Position numbers and translations under genes: made by a program. From assembly GCA_013823945.1 (NCBI GenBank), contig PNMZ01000004.1, forward strand, positions 1 to 64,000: a stretch of DNA of 64,000 bases, in the 5' to 3' direction. The notes below the pieces were generated by a model. That model was not told where the DNA came from. It was given only the letters and a program-made list of their open reading frames with translations, and ran no database searches. The stretch comes from a bacterium (GTDB lineage Bacteria > Armatimonadota > Fimbriimonadia > Fimbriimonadales > Fimbriimonadaceae). Position 1 is the stretch's first letter, and every line of letters begins with the position of its first letter. Positions 1 to 9,593 of this stretch are shown here, piece by piece.

Positions 1-8
1 CTAGGGTT

Positions 9-34
9 GTGCAATCATTGCCGGAAAGCTGGGT
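9..34 (+). repeat. 26-bp direct repeat, left copy
   Basis: This copy matches 1053-1078 at 25 of 26 bases; only the fourth base differs (c against g). It reads as a GTG start followed by codons for QSLPESWV, the same opening as the membrane protein gene at 1053. Its frame closes at a TGA at 42-44, so it looks like an orphaned gene 5' end. The two copies bound a 1,044-bp unit carrying the DUF2071 gene. Confidence 0.8.
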
Positions 35-97
35 TCCAAAGTGATGGTACCGAAGTGCACTGCGGGTGAATTCAGACATTAAGTGGAGAGGAATGAT

Positions 98-820
98 ATG
101 CATCTACCCGTGATAGTCGGCCAACTTGATAGGCGAATATTGCTGAATTATCATTTCTCACCTGACTTGATGAGCGGGTTTCTTCCCGCTCCATTCGAAC
201 CCAGGCTCCACAACGGTCGTGGTGTGGGTGGCATTTGTATGATCCGATTTAAGCAGTTGCGGCCCCGCCGATTTCCTGGCACTTTGGGCATAAATTCGGA
301 AAATGCAGCTCACAGGATAGCCGTTCAATGGCGGGAGCGCGGGGAACACAGAGAGGGGGTCTTTATCCCGCGTCGCGATACGGCGTCAGCCTTCAACCGC
401 TGGGCAGGGGGAAGAATTTTTCCGGGTGTTTTTCAAATAGCGCAATTCGCAATTGACGAGTCCCAGGATCACTACCATATCGAAATAGCTGATGTGGGAC
501 AGCCAGCTCACGTCATATTTGATGGAAATGATACTAATGACTTTTCTCCACACTCAATTTTCACAAGTCTTGATGAGGCATCAGACTTCTTTGCAAAAGG
601 TGCGGTTGGCTATTCCGCTTCGCGCGATGGCAGTCACTTTCAAGGAATGGAATTGCGTCTACTCGACTGGCACATAAGCCCGCTTAAGATAAACAAGGCC
701 TATGTGCGGCTGTTCGAAGACGGTGTGACCTTTCCCCAGGGGAGTGTGATACTCGACAGCGCAATGGTTATGAGACGACTTAGGCATGAATGGCACAACA
801 TACGGACAATCCCCAGCTAG
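98..820 (+). CDS. DUF2071 (YqjF-like) family protein
   Basis: A protein of about 240 residues resembling the DUF2071/YqjF family, which has an acetoacetate-decarboxylase-like fold; no enzymatic role is firmly established for these proteins. The typical opening block is visible: PVIVGQLDRRILLNYHF, then a Phe-Leu-Pro segment and GGICMIRFKQLRPRRFP within the first 60 residues. The ATG at 98 is preferred over an in-frame GTG at 83 because a GGAGAGGA stretch (84-92) sits just upstream of the ATG. No signal peptide or membrane segment is visible. The gene lies alone between two copies of a 26-bp repeat and its codon choice looks more mixed than that of its neighbours, so acquisition by transfer is plausible but unproven. 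The following bases to 1040 hold nothing I recognise. Confidence 0.7.
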   Translation: MHLPVIVGQLDRRILLNYHFSPDLMSGFLPAPFEPRLHNGRGVGGICMIRFKQLRPRRFPGTLGINSENAAHRIAVQWRERGEHREGVFIPRRDTASAFNRWAGGRIFPGVFQIAQFAIDESQDHYHIEIADVGQPAHVIFDGNDTNDFSPHSIFTSLDEASDFFAKGAVGYSASRDGSHFQGMELRLLDWHISPLKINKAYVRLFEDGVTFPQGSVILDSAMVMRRLRHEWHNIRTIPS

Positions 821-1040
821 CAATGATTTGGCTTTTGTGCGGACTTCAACGCGGAAGTGATCTCGTCGGCTATCGTATTGCAGTTACAACTACTTCGGTA
901 TCGAAAATCGCCTGGTCCATGACGCACATAAGTGTTGTCCCAATAACATTGCAATTTGCATTTTGCTGTACTTCCGAGTTCCGGTTGCTATGGAGCCGGG
1001 ACGGAAAGTGATCGTGAGCGGTCGGATTCCGGATTGAGTG

Positions 1041-1046
1041 TAAACT
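1041..1046 (+). promoter_or_regulatory. Putative -10 box (TAAACT) of a leaderless gene
   Basis: TAAACT ends 6 bases before the GTG start at 1053 and no Shine-Dalgarno sequence lies between them. This is the TANNNT geometry expected for a leaderless transcript. No clear -35 element is visible. Confidence 0.4.
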
Positions 1047-1052
1047 AAGTGA

Positions 1053-1078
1053 GTGGAATCATTGCCGGAAAGCTGGGT
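1053..1078 (+). repeat. 26-bp direct repeat, right copy
   Basis: Right copy of the repeat at 9-34. Here it forms the start codon and first codons (MESLPESWV) of an intact gene. Confidence 0.8.
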
Positions 1079-1406
1079 GACAGCGTCAACGATCTTTTTT
1101 ATATTGGGATCGGTGGCGATGGCATTGATTGCGGTGGTCAGTGTTGGGGTGTTTTGGATATTGCTGGACGTGCGGAAAATGTTGAGCGGTCTGAATGTTC
1201 GGGTGACGGCATTGACAGAAAAGGTGGATGGTATTGCCACGAATGTCAAGGATGTTACGGACGAGGTTGGGGTTCGGACTAGAGGGATTGTTCGCGTCGT
1301 GGATGACCATGCGCAGACGGCTTTTGGCATTGTTGAAAAGGTCGCGCCGCTTTTCTTGGCGATTGGGATTGTGAGTCGAATTGTGAAGTTAGTTCGGAGC
1401 CGGTAG
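1053..1406 (+). CDS. Small membrane protein, DUF948-like
   Basis: A 117-residue protein with one clear transmembrane helix near residues 14-38 (rich in Ile, Val, Ala and Phe), then a helical stretch with regular hydrophobic spacing (roughly 40-95) that may form a coiled coil, and a second hydrophobic stretch near 100-112. The arrangement recalls DUF948-type membrane proteins, but the match is by shape rather than by a diagnostic motif. The GTG start is fixed by the repeated 26-bp element, whose left copy has the same start and reading frame. A convergent MscS gene ends 64 bases downstream. Confidence 0.6.
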   Translation: MESLPESWVTASTIFFILGSVAMALIAVVSVGVFWILLDVRKMLSGLNVRVTALTEKVDGIATNVKDVTDEVGVRTRGIVRVVDDHAQTAFGIVEKVAPLFLAIGIVSRIVKLVRSR

Positions 1407-1469
1407 GTGCGGAGTCTTTTGTCGGGATAAGTTGGCTGTAAAAGTGATTGCTGGTGGTTTCGCAAAATT

Positions 1470-3086
1470 CTAGGGTTGAAGTGGACTCGCGTTGTTTGGG
1501 CCATCGATGATCATGCGTTGGGTGGGGAAGGCAAAGTGAACGTCGCACTCCTCGGCGATTTTCATGACGCCTAGGAGCAGTTCTTCGCGGATGAGGAGTT
1601 CGTCGTTATAGTTGTCGGCGTCGATGAATACGATCATTAAGATGTTGAGGCTTGACGGACTGTAGTCATTGAAGGCGATGTTGATCTTGTCGTCCCAGGT
1701 TTTTGGGTGTTCAAGGATATAGGTGCGGAGTTTTTGGACGAACTGTTCGACTTGTTCGGGGGTGGCGTCGTAGGTGATGCCGAGGGTTGTCTTGAGGCGT
1801 CGGAATCGGCGGCGGCCCATGTTTTCGACTGGTTTGGCGATGAACTTGCTGTTGGGGACGAGGATTGTGCTGTCGTGGAACGTGCGAATTGTGGTTGATC
1901 GAATGGAGATTTCTTCGACAATTCCCTCGATGCCGTCGGCGATGATCCAGTCCCCGATTTGGAACGGCATTTCGAATATTAATGTGAGAGAGCCGAAGAA
2001 GTTTTCGACCGAATCTTTGGCGGCAAGGGCGACGACAAGGCCGCCGATACCGAGTCCGGCGATGAGGCCGGTGATATCGAAACCGATGCGTCCGAGGAAG
2101 AAAAGGAGAGTGAGGCCGATGACAATCAGGCGTCCGATGTTGGTGAGGAGAGGAAGGAACAGTCGCTCTGCTTTATCAGTATCAGCGACTTTGGGAGTTA
2201 TTCGGTAAATGAGATATTGAACAACGGCCATGGCAAGCCAGCCCATTCCGACGGTGGTGATTACGAGGGCGAGAAAAAGAAATGCCGCTTTTGGATCCGG
2301 GGGAAGTGAGAGTTGTTTGACGAGGTATCCGAAGACGAGTCCGTTGGTGAGGAGGCTAAAGCCGTTGCCGGCGGAGTCGAGGGTTGATTTGCTGAGTTCG
2401 GAGCCGATCCGTCCAGTTTTGAGCCGGATGATCAGTTTTGCGAGTACTCGGATGATAAGCCCAGAAATGTAGCTGGCGATCAGGAAAAGGAGAAGTGTGG
2501 GCCACTTCCAGTTGATCACACCCAAGAATCCGGGCTCGAGCCATGATCCGCTGAGATTGTCGTTGGCCCATTTTGCATAAACAGATTCAAACGGGCGAAT
2601 GTCTTTGAGCTCGCCGAGGACGGGTTGATCTTTGACGAGTTTCCAGGTTTCGGGGACTGTCGCGACGGTCTGGGCAGAGAATCGCCAGGCTCCGTCGGCG
2701 TTTTTTCTTAGGACAATTGGGGAGAGGTCTTGGAGACGGCGATTGATGCTGATGCTCAGGTCAATGGTGATTTCATCGGCATTGGGATCATTGGAGAACT
2801 GATCGAGTTCGATAAATTTTGTGCGGTTGAAAATTCCGAAGAGTTGGATTGCAATGGATTCACCTTGGGTTTCTTGGGCGAGAGGTGGGACTTCCGATAG
2901 GTCCAGGGTTGAAGCGGCGGTTGCGAGGTCGGGCGGCGAGGCATTCATTGCCGTGAAGAATGTGGTCAAGGTTGCGCGAGGGTGTTCAAGAGTCTCAGGA
3001 ATCTCGAGAGATTTCGTTTCCTGGGCAATGGATAGGAATGGAAACGCGAGTAGGAAGAGTAAGAGGACGATTTTGAATCTGGGCAT
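1470..3086 (-). CDS. MscS-type mechanosensitive ion channel
   Basis: A 538-residue channel of the small-conductance mechanosensitive family, which opens when membrane tension rises and releases solutes. From the ATG at 3086 there is a signal peptide (about 1-21, ending SIAQ), a periplasmic domain of about 170 residues, then four hydrophobic helices between about 194 and 357. The pore helix carries the family's Gly/Ala-rich pattern (GLIAGLGIGGLVVALAAKDS, about 339-358), followed by the beta domain with ENFFGSLTLIFEMPF and GDWI. The cytoplasmic part ends in an alpha/beta domain. The reading frame runs upstream to 3251, but that part crosses a terminator and reads as non-coding, so the start before the signal peptide is preferred. 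Confidence 0.88.
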   Translation of the reverse strand: MPRFKIVLLLFLLAFPFLSIAQETKSLEIPETLEHPRATLTTFFTAMNASPPDLATAASTLDLSEVPPLAQETQGESIAIQLFGIFNRTKFIELDQFSNDPNADEITIDLSISINRRLQDLSPIVLRKNADGAWRFSAQTVATVPETWKLVKDQPVLGELKDIRPFESVYAKWANDNLSGSWLEPGFLGVINWKWPTLLLFLIASYISGLIIRVLAKLIIRLKTGRIGSELSKSTLDSAGNGFSLLTNGLVFGYLVKQLSLPPDPKAAFLFLALVITTVGMGWLAMAVVQYLIYRITPKVADTDKAERLFLPLLTNIGRLIVIGLTLLFFLGRIGFDITGLIAGLGIGGLVVALAAKDSVENFFGSLTLIFEMPFQIGDWIIADGIEGIVEEISIRSTTIRTFHDSTILVPNSKFIAKPVENMGRRRFRRLKTTLGITYDATPEQVEQFVQKLRTYILEHPKTWDDKINIAFNDYSPSSLNILMIVFIDADNYNDELLIREELLLGVMKIAEECDVHFAFPTQRMIIDGPNNASPLQP

Positions 3087-3134
3087 GAGATATAAAGCTA
3101 CCTGACAGTCTCGGTTGCGGATTGGGAGGGCTGG

Positions 3135-3167
3135 AAAAAAATAGAGGCGCCCTGGGGAAGGGCGCCT
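3135..3167 (-). terminator. Intrinsic terminator of the fasciclin gene
   Basis: An 8-bp stem, aggcgccc (3145-3152) with gggcgcct (3160-3167), is followed on the minus strand by a run of seven T (3141-3135). It lies just after the stop codon of the fasciclin gene and before the MscS start, so the two are probably separate units. Confidence 0.85.
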
Positions 3168-3223
3168 GGGGTTTGTGGGGTAGTTAGAAAAGACGTTTCT
3201 TTGTCGATCCCCACTATACCATC

Positions 3224-3784
3224 TTAGTTTCCGCCCGTGCAAGTGCCGCAAGATTTTGCGGGCGCCGGAGCAGGCTCCATGCCTTTGAGCTCGGCAGCGG
3301 ACGGAACGATCACGGTGTCGATGACGTGAATGACGCCATTGCTGGTGTCGATGTCGGTTTTGATGACCGTAGCGTTGTCGATCATGACTTTGCCATTCTT
3401 GACTTTGACATCAACCTTGGCACCCTTGAGTGCGGTTGCGCCTTGCTTGCCGTTCAACTTGATGGCGTCTGCGGCCATGATCTTGCCCGGGACGACGTGG
3501 TAGAGAAGAACTTTCTTCAACAGTTCGTTATCGTTGAGGACGGCATCAAGGGTCTTCTTGTCGAGCTTCTTGAACGCTTCTTCGGAAGGTGCGAACACAG
3601 TGAACGGCCCCTTTGACTTGAGAGTTTCAACGAGTCCAGCCTTTTGAACGAGGCTGACGAGGGTTGGGAAGGCTTTGCTCTCAACGGCCGTGTCGACGAT
3701 ATCTTTCTTTGCCGGTGCCGTTGCGACGGAAGAGGTGATAGTGAGGGCAGCGATTGCTACCATGGTCAGTGCTTTAAGTTTCAT
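3224..3784 (-). CDS. Secreted fasciclin (FAS1) domain protein
   Basis: A 186-residue exported protein with a single FAS1 domain, a fold found in adhesion and cell-surface proteins; its ligand cannot be read from sequence. A signal peptide covers about residues 1-22 ([19 protein letters not shown]). The FAS1 landmarks follow: [39 protein letters not shown] and [14 protein letters not shown] short Cys-containing tail (SCGTCTGGN) ends the protein and is unusual for a single-domain FAS1 protein; it could form a disulfide or bind metal. The ATG at 3784 has an AAGG-type ribosome site about 10 bases upstream. It is transcribed alone. Confidence 0.9.
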   Translation of the reverse strand: MKLKALTMVAIAALTITSSVATAPAKKDIVDTAVESKAFPTLVSLVQKAGLVETLKSKGPFTVFAPSEEAFKKLDKKTLDAVLNDNELLKKVLLYHVVPGKIMAADAIKLNGKQGATALKGAKVDVKVKNGKVMIDNATVIKTDIDTSNGVIHVIDTVIVPSAAELKGMEPAPAPAKSCGTCTGGN

Positions 3785-3960
3785 TGTCTCGTACCTTTGC
3801 GGTGGCTTTGTGAGCCGTCCGATGGTGTTCGTAACGAGGGTTCGCTGATAGGAGTTCCGTGACATATCATTATTTGGTGATATTTATGGGACCCCTGGTT
3901 AATGAGCTTGTTTGGTGGGTTCTGTGTCTATCCGTTTGACCTAGCGGATGGGCCGGGACC

Positions 3961-3990
3961 TTGACACTGAACTCGGGGCGGGCGTATTAT
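3961..3990 (+). promoter_or_regulatory. Promoter of the str operon
   Basis: A perfect -35 TTGACA (3961-3966) and -10 TATTAT (3985-3990) are separated by 18 bases. Transcription would begin near 3997, giving a leader of about 180 nt before rpsL. Confidence 0.75.
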
Positions 3991-4001
3991 CGGCGTCTGG
4001 T

Positions 4002-4047
4002 GTGAAGAACCTGCCTGCAGGTTTTTTATACCCGCCAGCAACTTCAC
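4002..4047 (+). terminator. Leader attenuator 1 of the str operon
   Basis: Stem aacctg/caggtt (4008-4013 with 4018-4023), loop cctg, then T residues to 4027. It is enclosed by gtgaag (4002-4007), which can pair with cttcac (4042-4047). It starts within about 10 nt of the predicted transcription start. Together these suggest a conditional terminator. Confidence 0.55.
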
Positions 4048-4101
4048 GGAGTTCGGGCACTCAGAAACAACGAATCGAAAGGAAAACGAGTCGAGTGAGC
4101 G

Positions 4102-4132
4102 AGCCCCGTGTCAGAGCGACCGGGCTTTTTTT
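4102..4132 (+). terminator. Leader attenuator 2 of the str operon
   Basis: Stem agccc (4102-4106) with gggct (4122-4126), 15-nt loop, followed by seven T. It lies 45 bases before the rpsL start, so read-through or rearrangement is needed for operon expression. The stem is short, so function is uncertain. Confidence 0.5.
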
Positions 4133-4177
4133 ATGTTCGGAAGATATGCAGGCGACACCGTTTGACCAGAGGATTGA

Positions 4178-4558
4178 ATGCCGACCGTAAACCAGTTAGT
4201 TAGAAAAGGCCGCACTAAGGACTCGATTAAGTCCAAGTCGCCGGCTTTGCGAAAGAACCCGTTTAAGCGCGGGGTTTGCACGAACGTGCGGACGATGACT
4301 CCGAAGAAGCCGAATTCGGCGCTTCGTAAGGTTGCTCGTGTGCGTTTGACTAACGGCGTTGAAGTGACCGCCTACATTCCGGGCGAGGGTCACAACTTGC
4401 AAGAGCACTCAGTTGTGCTTGTGCGCGGTGGTCGGGTTAAGGACTTGCCGGGGGTTCGGTATCACATTATTCGTGGTGCTCAGCAAACTGCTGGTGTCAA
4501 CAACCGCAAGAAGAGTCGGAGTAAGTACGGAACGAAGCGACCGAAGCCGACGGCTTAA
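4178..4558 (+). CDS. rpsL: Ribosomal protein S12
   Basis: A 126-residue S12 of the 30S decoding centre, where it helps monitor codon-anticodon pairing. The invariant blocks [18 protein letters not shown] and [13 protein letters not shown] are present, with Lys in both positions that mutate to streptomycin resistance in other bacteria. The ATG at 4178 has an AGAGGA ribosome site 4 bases upstream. First gene of the str operon, 28 bases before rpsG. Confidence 0.98.
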   Translation: MPTVNQLVRKGRTKDSIKSKSPALRKNPFKRGVCTNVRTMTPKKPNSALRKVARVRLTNGVEVTAYIPGEGHNLQEHSVVLVRGGRVKDLPGVRYHIIRGAQQTAGVNNRKKSRSKYGTKRPKPTA

Positions 4559-4586
4559 GAAGAATTTAAGGAGTTATTGAAAAGAA

Positions 4587-5057
4587 ATGCCACGAAAAGG
4601 TCCAGTCCAAGTACGAGAAATTCTTCCTGACCCGGTTCACGGAAGTGTTTTATTGCAGCGATTTATTAATCGTTTGATGCTTGATGGTAAGAAATCTCGC
4701 GCCGAGCACATCGTTTATACGTCGCTGAACAATGCAGCGCAGAAGCTCGAAGTCGAGCCGCTTGAAGTTTTTGAGAAGGCGATGAGCAATGTCATGCCTC
4801 AGATGGAAGTTCGACCTCGACGAGTCGGCGGTCAAACTTACCAAGTACCGATGGAAGTTCGCCAGGAGCGCAAAAGCACGTTGGCATTGCGCTGGTTTGT
4901 CACTTTTGCTCGCAAGCGTAGCGGGAAAGGGATGATTGAGCGACTGACCGGAGAGTTTATTGACGCTTACAACAACACGGGCAGTGCCGTGAAGAAGAAA
5001 GAAGATACACACCGAATGGCTGACGCTAACCGCGCGTTTAGTCACTACCGATTCTAA
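4587..5057 (+). CDS. rpsG: Ribosomal protein S7
   Basis: A 156-residue S7, the primary binder that nucleates the 30S head and contacts the E-site tRNA. Length and the family blocks ([51 protein letters not shown]) are standard. A ribosome site (AAGGAG) precedes the ATG. In other bacteria S7 represses its own operon by binding the rpsL-rpsG spacer; the 28-bp spacer here is short and shows no obvious S7 target. Confidence 0.98.
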   Translation: MPRKGPVQVREILPDPVHGSVLLQRFINRLMLDGKKSRAEHIVYTSLNNAAQKLEVEPLEVFEKAMSNVMPQMEVRPRRVGGQTYQVPMEVRQERKSTLALRWFVTFARKRSGKGMIERLTGEFIDAYNNTGSAVKKKEDTHRMADANRAFSHYRF

Positions 5058-5084
5058 CAATCGAACCGAAGGAAAACCCAGAAC

Positions 5085-7214
5085 ATGCCTCGATCTCACC
5101 CGCTTGAACTCATCCGAAACATTGGTATTGCCGCTCACATTGACGCGGGCAAGACAACTACAACGGAGCGAATTCTTTACTACACCGGTAAGACGCACAA
5201 GATTGGGGAAGTTCACGACGGTGCGGCTACGATGGACTGGATGGAGCAGGAGCAAGAGCGAGGGATTACGATCACCTCTGCAGCAACTTCTGCGTTCTGG
5301 CGCGGATCCAACACGGACAAGCCGGAGCACAAGATCAACATTATTGACACTCCGGGCCACGTTGACTTTACGGTTGAAGTTGAACGATCTTTGCGCGTTC
5401 TCGACGGATTGGTCGCTGTTTATTGCGCGGTTGGCGGCGTACAGCCCCAATCTGAGACAGTTTGGCGACAAGCAAACAAGTATAAGGTTCCTCGAATTGC
5501 TTATGTCAATAAGATGGATCGCCTTGGCGCAGAATTTTACGAAGTTGTTGCCAAGTTGCGTGACCGACTCGGGGCTAATGCGGCTCCGATTGCGATCCCG
5601 ATTGGAGCAGAAAGTGAATTTGCAGGTTACATTGATTTGCTTTCGATGAAGGCGACGATTTACAAGAGCGACGACGGAAAGGAATATGATGTCACCGACA
5701 TTCCGGCAGATATGGTGGATGTCGCAGCAGAGTGGCGCGAGAAGTTGATGGAGTCGATTGCTGAATTCGACGACTCGATCATGGAGCGATTCCTTGAAGG
5801 CGAAGAGATTCCGATGGAGGATCTCAAGAAATCTTTGCGTATTGGTACGGTTGCCAACAAGATTATTCCGGTTTTGTGCGGTTCATCGTTCAAGAACAAG
5901 GGTGTGCAGTTCCTTTGCGACTGTGTTGTTGACTATCTTCCTTCGCCGCTTGACGTTGATGCGATTGTTGGCGTCGACCCGGACACCGATCAAGAGAAAC
6001 TTCGTAAGCCCAGCGACGAAGAGCCGTTCAGTGCCCTTGCGTTCAAAATTGCTTCGGACAAATTTGTTGGTCGCTTGACTTACGTCCGCGTATATAGCGG
6101 CGTTTTGAAGAAGGGTTCACAGGTTGCCGTTGCTTACCGCGATCCGCAAACCAATGATTTCCGCACCCGAAACGAGCGCGTTGGCCGAATTTTGGAAATG
6201 CACGCTAACACGCGGCAGGACATTGATGCGGTTTACGCCGGTGAAATCGTCGGTGTGATTGGTCTGAGCGATGTCAAGACCGGTCAAACGCTTTGTGACG
6301 GTTCCAACGAGATTGTTCTTGAGGCAATCAAGTTCCCCGAGCCGGTTATCCAGGTCGCGATTGAGCCTAAATCCCGAGCCGACCAAGAAAAGCTTGGTTC
6401 AAGCTTGGTGCGATTGGCCGAAGAAGACCCGACGTTCCGCGTGTTCACCGATCCGGAAAGTGGTCAGACGATCATTTCGGGGATGGGTGAGCTTCACCTG
6501 GACATTATTGTTGACCGGTTGAACCGAGAATTTGGTGTTCAAGCCAACCAAGGTAAGCCTCAGGTTGCTTACCGAGAAACAGTTTCGACGACCGCGAAAG
6601 CGGAAGGGCGCTTTGTTCGACAGACAGGTGGTTCTGGTCAATACGGAGTTTGTACTTTGGAGATCACGCCGCTTGAAGTTGGTAAAGGCTTTGAGTTTGA
6701 GAACAAGGTCGTTGGTGGTGCAATTCCGAAGGAATACATTCCAGCGGTTGAAAAGGGCGTTCGTGAAGCACTCAATAATGGTGTTATCGCGGGCTATCCG
6801 GTTGTTGACGTGAAAGTTGCGGTTATTGACGGTAGCTATCACGATGTTGACTCGAACGAAAACGCCTTTAAACAAGCGGGCATTCTTGGATTCCGGGAGG
6901 CGATGCGCAATGCGAAGCCGATTTTGAAGGAGCCGATTATGCATGTGGAAGTAACGACGCCCGAGCAAAACGTGGGTGACGTTGTTGGTGACTTGAACGG
7001 TCGCCGTGGACGAATTGAGGGAATGGACGCAGCACTTGGTGGTGTGACGGTTGTGAATGCGCACGTCCCTCTCGCTGAGATGTTTGGATACGTCACGACC
7101 TTGCGAGGCCTTACGCAGGGACGAGCGACGCCGAACGTGACACCTTCTCACTATGAGCAGGTGCCCAACAGCGTGGAAAAAGAAATTGTTGAAAAGCAAC
7201 AAAAAGGCAGCTAA
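5085..7214 (+). CDS. fusA: Translation elongation factor G
   Basis: A 709-residue GTPase that drives translocation of tRNA and mRNA after each peptide bond. G-domain motifs are intact: [19 protein letters not shown] (P loop), the switch I segment with [24 protein letters not shown] and NKMDRLGA. Domains II-V follow in the usual order, including the domain IV segment near [10 protein letters not shown]. Length is typical for the classical EF-G. It lies between rpsG and tuf with short spacers and is expressed from the str promoter. Confidence 0.98.
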   Translation: MPRSHPLELIRNIGIAAHIDAGKTTTTERILYYTGKTHKIGEVHDGAATMDWMEQEQERGITITSAATSAFWRGSNTDKPEHKINIIDTPGHVDFTVEVERSLRVLDGLVAVYCAVGGVQPQSETVWRQANKYKVPRIAYVNKMDRLGAEFYEVVAKLRDRLGANAAPIAIPIGAESEFAGYIDLLSMKATIYKSDDGKEYDVTDIPADMVDVAAEWREKLMESIAEFDDSIMERFLEGEEIPMEDLKKSLRIGTVANKIIPVLCGSSFKNKGVQFLCDCVVDYLPSPLDVDAIVGVDPDTDQEKLRKPSDEEPFSALAFKIASDKFVGRLTYVRVYSGVLKKGSQVAVAYRDPQTNDFRTRNERVGRILEMHANTRQDIDAVYAGEIVGVIGLSDVKTGQTLCDGSNEIVLEAIKFPEPVIQVAIEPKSRADQEKLGSSLVRLAEEDPTFRVFTDPESGQTIISGMGELHLDIIVDRLNREFGVQANQGKPQVAYRETVSTTAKAEGRFVRQTGGSGQYGVCTLEITPLEVGKGFEFENKVVGGAIPKEYIPAVEKGVREALNNGVIAGYPVVDVKVAVIDGSYHDVDSNENAFKQAGILGFREAMRNAKPILKEPIMHVEVTTPEQNVGDVVGDLNGRRGRIEGMDAALGGVTVVNAHVPLAEMFGYVTTLRGLTQGRATPNVTPSHYEQVPNSVEKEIVEKQQKGS

Positions 7215-7231
7215 GTAATCAGGAAAAAGAC

Positions 7232-8437
<1,206 letters not shown>

Positions 8438-8444
8438 GAAAATC

Positions 8445-8476
8445 GTGCCCCTCTTGTTGAAATGCGAGAGGGGCAC
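8445..8476 (+). terminator. Hairpin between tuf and rpsJ (partial terminator)
   Basis: A 10-bp perfect stem, gtgcccctct (8445-8454) with agaggggcac (8467-8476), is followed by acttttga. The T tract is short, so it probably reduces rather than stops transcription into rpsJ, or protects the tuf message 3' end. Confidence 0.6.
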
Positions 8477-8493
8477 ACTTTTGAGAGAGAACC

Positions 8494-8808
8494 ATGAGTG
8501 GACTTCCAACAGTACGAATTCGAATCCGGGCTTATGATCATCGGATCCTTGATCAGTCGGCCGTAAAGATTGCTGAGACCTGCAAACGAACAGGTGCTCG
8601 GATCAGTGGACCGATCCCCTTGCCGACCAAGATTCGCAAGTTCTGCGTGATTCGTGGTCCGCACATTGACAAGGAATCGATGGAGCATTTTGAGCTTCGC
8701 ATTCACAACCGACTCCTTGATCTTCATGATCTGACCAACCGGACAATTGAAGCGCTTGAGCGACTTGATTTGCCGAGTGGTGTGGATATTCAAATTAAGA
8801 CGGTCTGA
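8494..8808 (+). CDS. rpsJ: Ribosomal protein S10
   Basis: A 104-residue S10 of the 30S head, also the NusE partner in transcription antitermination in other bacteria. Landmarks [41 protein letters not shown] and [10 protein letters not shown] are present. In most bacteria rpsJ directly precedes rplC; here a terminator and two unrelated genes intervene, so S10 belongs to the str unit. Confidence 0.97.
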   Translation: MSGLPTVRIRIRAYDHRILDQSAVKIAETCKRTGARISGPIPLPTKIRKFCVIRGPHIDKESMEHFELRIHNRLLDLHDLTNRTIEALERLDLPSGVDIQIKTV

Positions 8809-8827
8809 CCTGATTACGACCTGGCTT

Positions 8828-8867
8828 CTGGTCACTTTCCTGGGTACCTGGGAAAGTGACCAGTTTT
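8828..8867 (+). terminator. Intrinsic terminator of the str operon
   Basis: A perfect 13-bp stem, ctggtcactttcc (8828-8840) with ggaaagtgaccag (8851-8863), then tttt. It marks the end of the rpsL-rpsJ unit. Confidence 0.9.
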
Positions 8868-8903
8868 CGTATATTGTTGCCGCTAATTTGACTTCAAGAG
8901 TGA

Positions 8904-9593
8904 GTGATTGATAGACTGACCGCTATGGGAATTTTTGCCGATCCGTGGTTCATGTTGCTCCTCGGATTGCTTTTGGGGTGGGGAATTGAATGGGTTATTG
9001 ATCTTGCATATTTTCGTAAGCGATTGCGATTTGTTGAAGGATCTGAACGAGCATTGGAAGACCGTGATCGCTTTCAGAAACAAGTAGCTGATCAGTCGCG
9101 GGTGATTGAAGATTTACGGAGTCAACTGGCTGAGCGCGATTTGGTACGAGAGAAGGAGGTCGAGCGGCTTAGGGCGGAGTGGGATGCGCTCCGCGGGGTT
9201 GCAGAAGGGGAAGTCTATTTGGAACCAGGTCTTGAGTCAACTTTTGAGTCTGTTCGTGGAGAGCAGAATGTCGAGCCTGATGTTATTGAAGTTATTCCTG
9301 TTAAGCCAGAGCCGGTCGAGCAAGAATTGGGCGAGCCTCTCAAAGTCTATGTCAAAGCGGCTAAGCGCGATGCTACTCTTGCGACGGGGGAACGGGACTC
9401 GCTTCGAGCGATCAGGGGGATTGGTCCGAAATACGAGAACATGTTTTGGGAAGCTGGCGTTTTGACTTACAAGGATTTAGCGGAGTTGAGTGAAGAGGCC
9501 CTGCTAGGAATCATCAATCCCGAAGGTTGGCAGAAGGTCGATCCGGCAGCGTGGATTGGGGAGGCGGATCGGCTCGCAAGGAATGGTCGCTGA
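8904..9593 (+). CDS. Membrane-anchored coiled-coil protein with helix-hairpin-helix domain
   Basis: A 229-residue protein with three parts: one transmembrane helix (about 15-36), a charged coiled coil (about 40-98, rich in Glu, Arg and Gln), an acidic Pro/Val/Glu linker, and a C-terminal helix-hairpin-helix module (about 165-222) with LRAIRGIGPKYENMF. The latter resembles the H3TH-type helix-hairpin-helix seen in small uncharacterised proteins annotated as flap-endonuclease-like, but no nuclease active site is visible. The hairpin often binds DNA or proteins, so a tether between the inner membrane and nucleic acid is possible. The GTG at 8904 is used; an ATG at 8925 is the alternative. The stop overlaps the next start (TGATG), so the two genes are translationally coupled. 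Confidence 0.7.
   Translation: MIDRLTAMGIFADPWFMLLLGLLLGWGIEWVIDLAYFRKRLRFVEGSERALEDRDRFQKQVADQSRVIEDLRSQLAERDLVREKEVERLRAEWDALRGVAEGEVYLEPGLESTFESVRGEQNVEPDVIEVIPVKPEPVEQELGEPLKVYVKAAKRDATLATGERDSLRAIRGIGPKYENMFWEAGVLTYKDLAELSEEALLGIINPEGWQKVDPAAWIGEADRLARNGR

Noticed and set aside
890-1504. A 204-codon minus-strand frame across the 1053 gene
   Set aside because: It crosses the end of the MscS gene and has the composition of a shadow frame, with no start signal.
3087-3251. A 55-codon upstream extension of the MscS gene
   Set aside because: It contains the fasciclin terminator and would bury the signal peptide.
3948-4190. An 80-codon frame before rpsL
   Set aside because: It covers the str promoter and both leader terminators and shows no protein-like composition.
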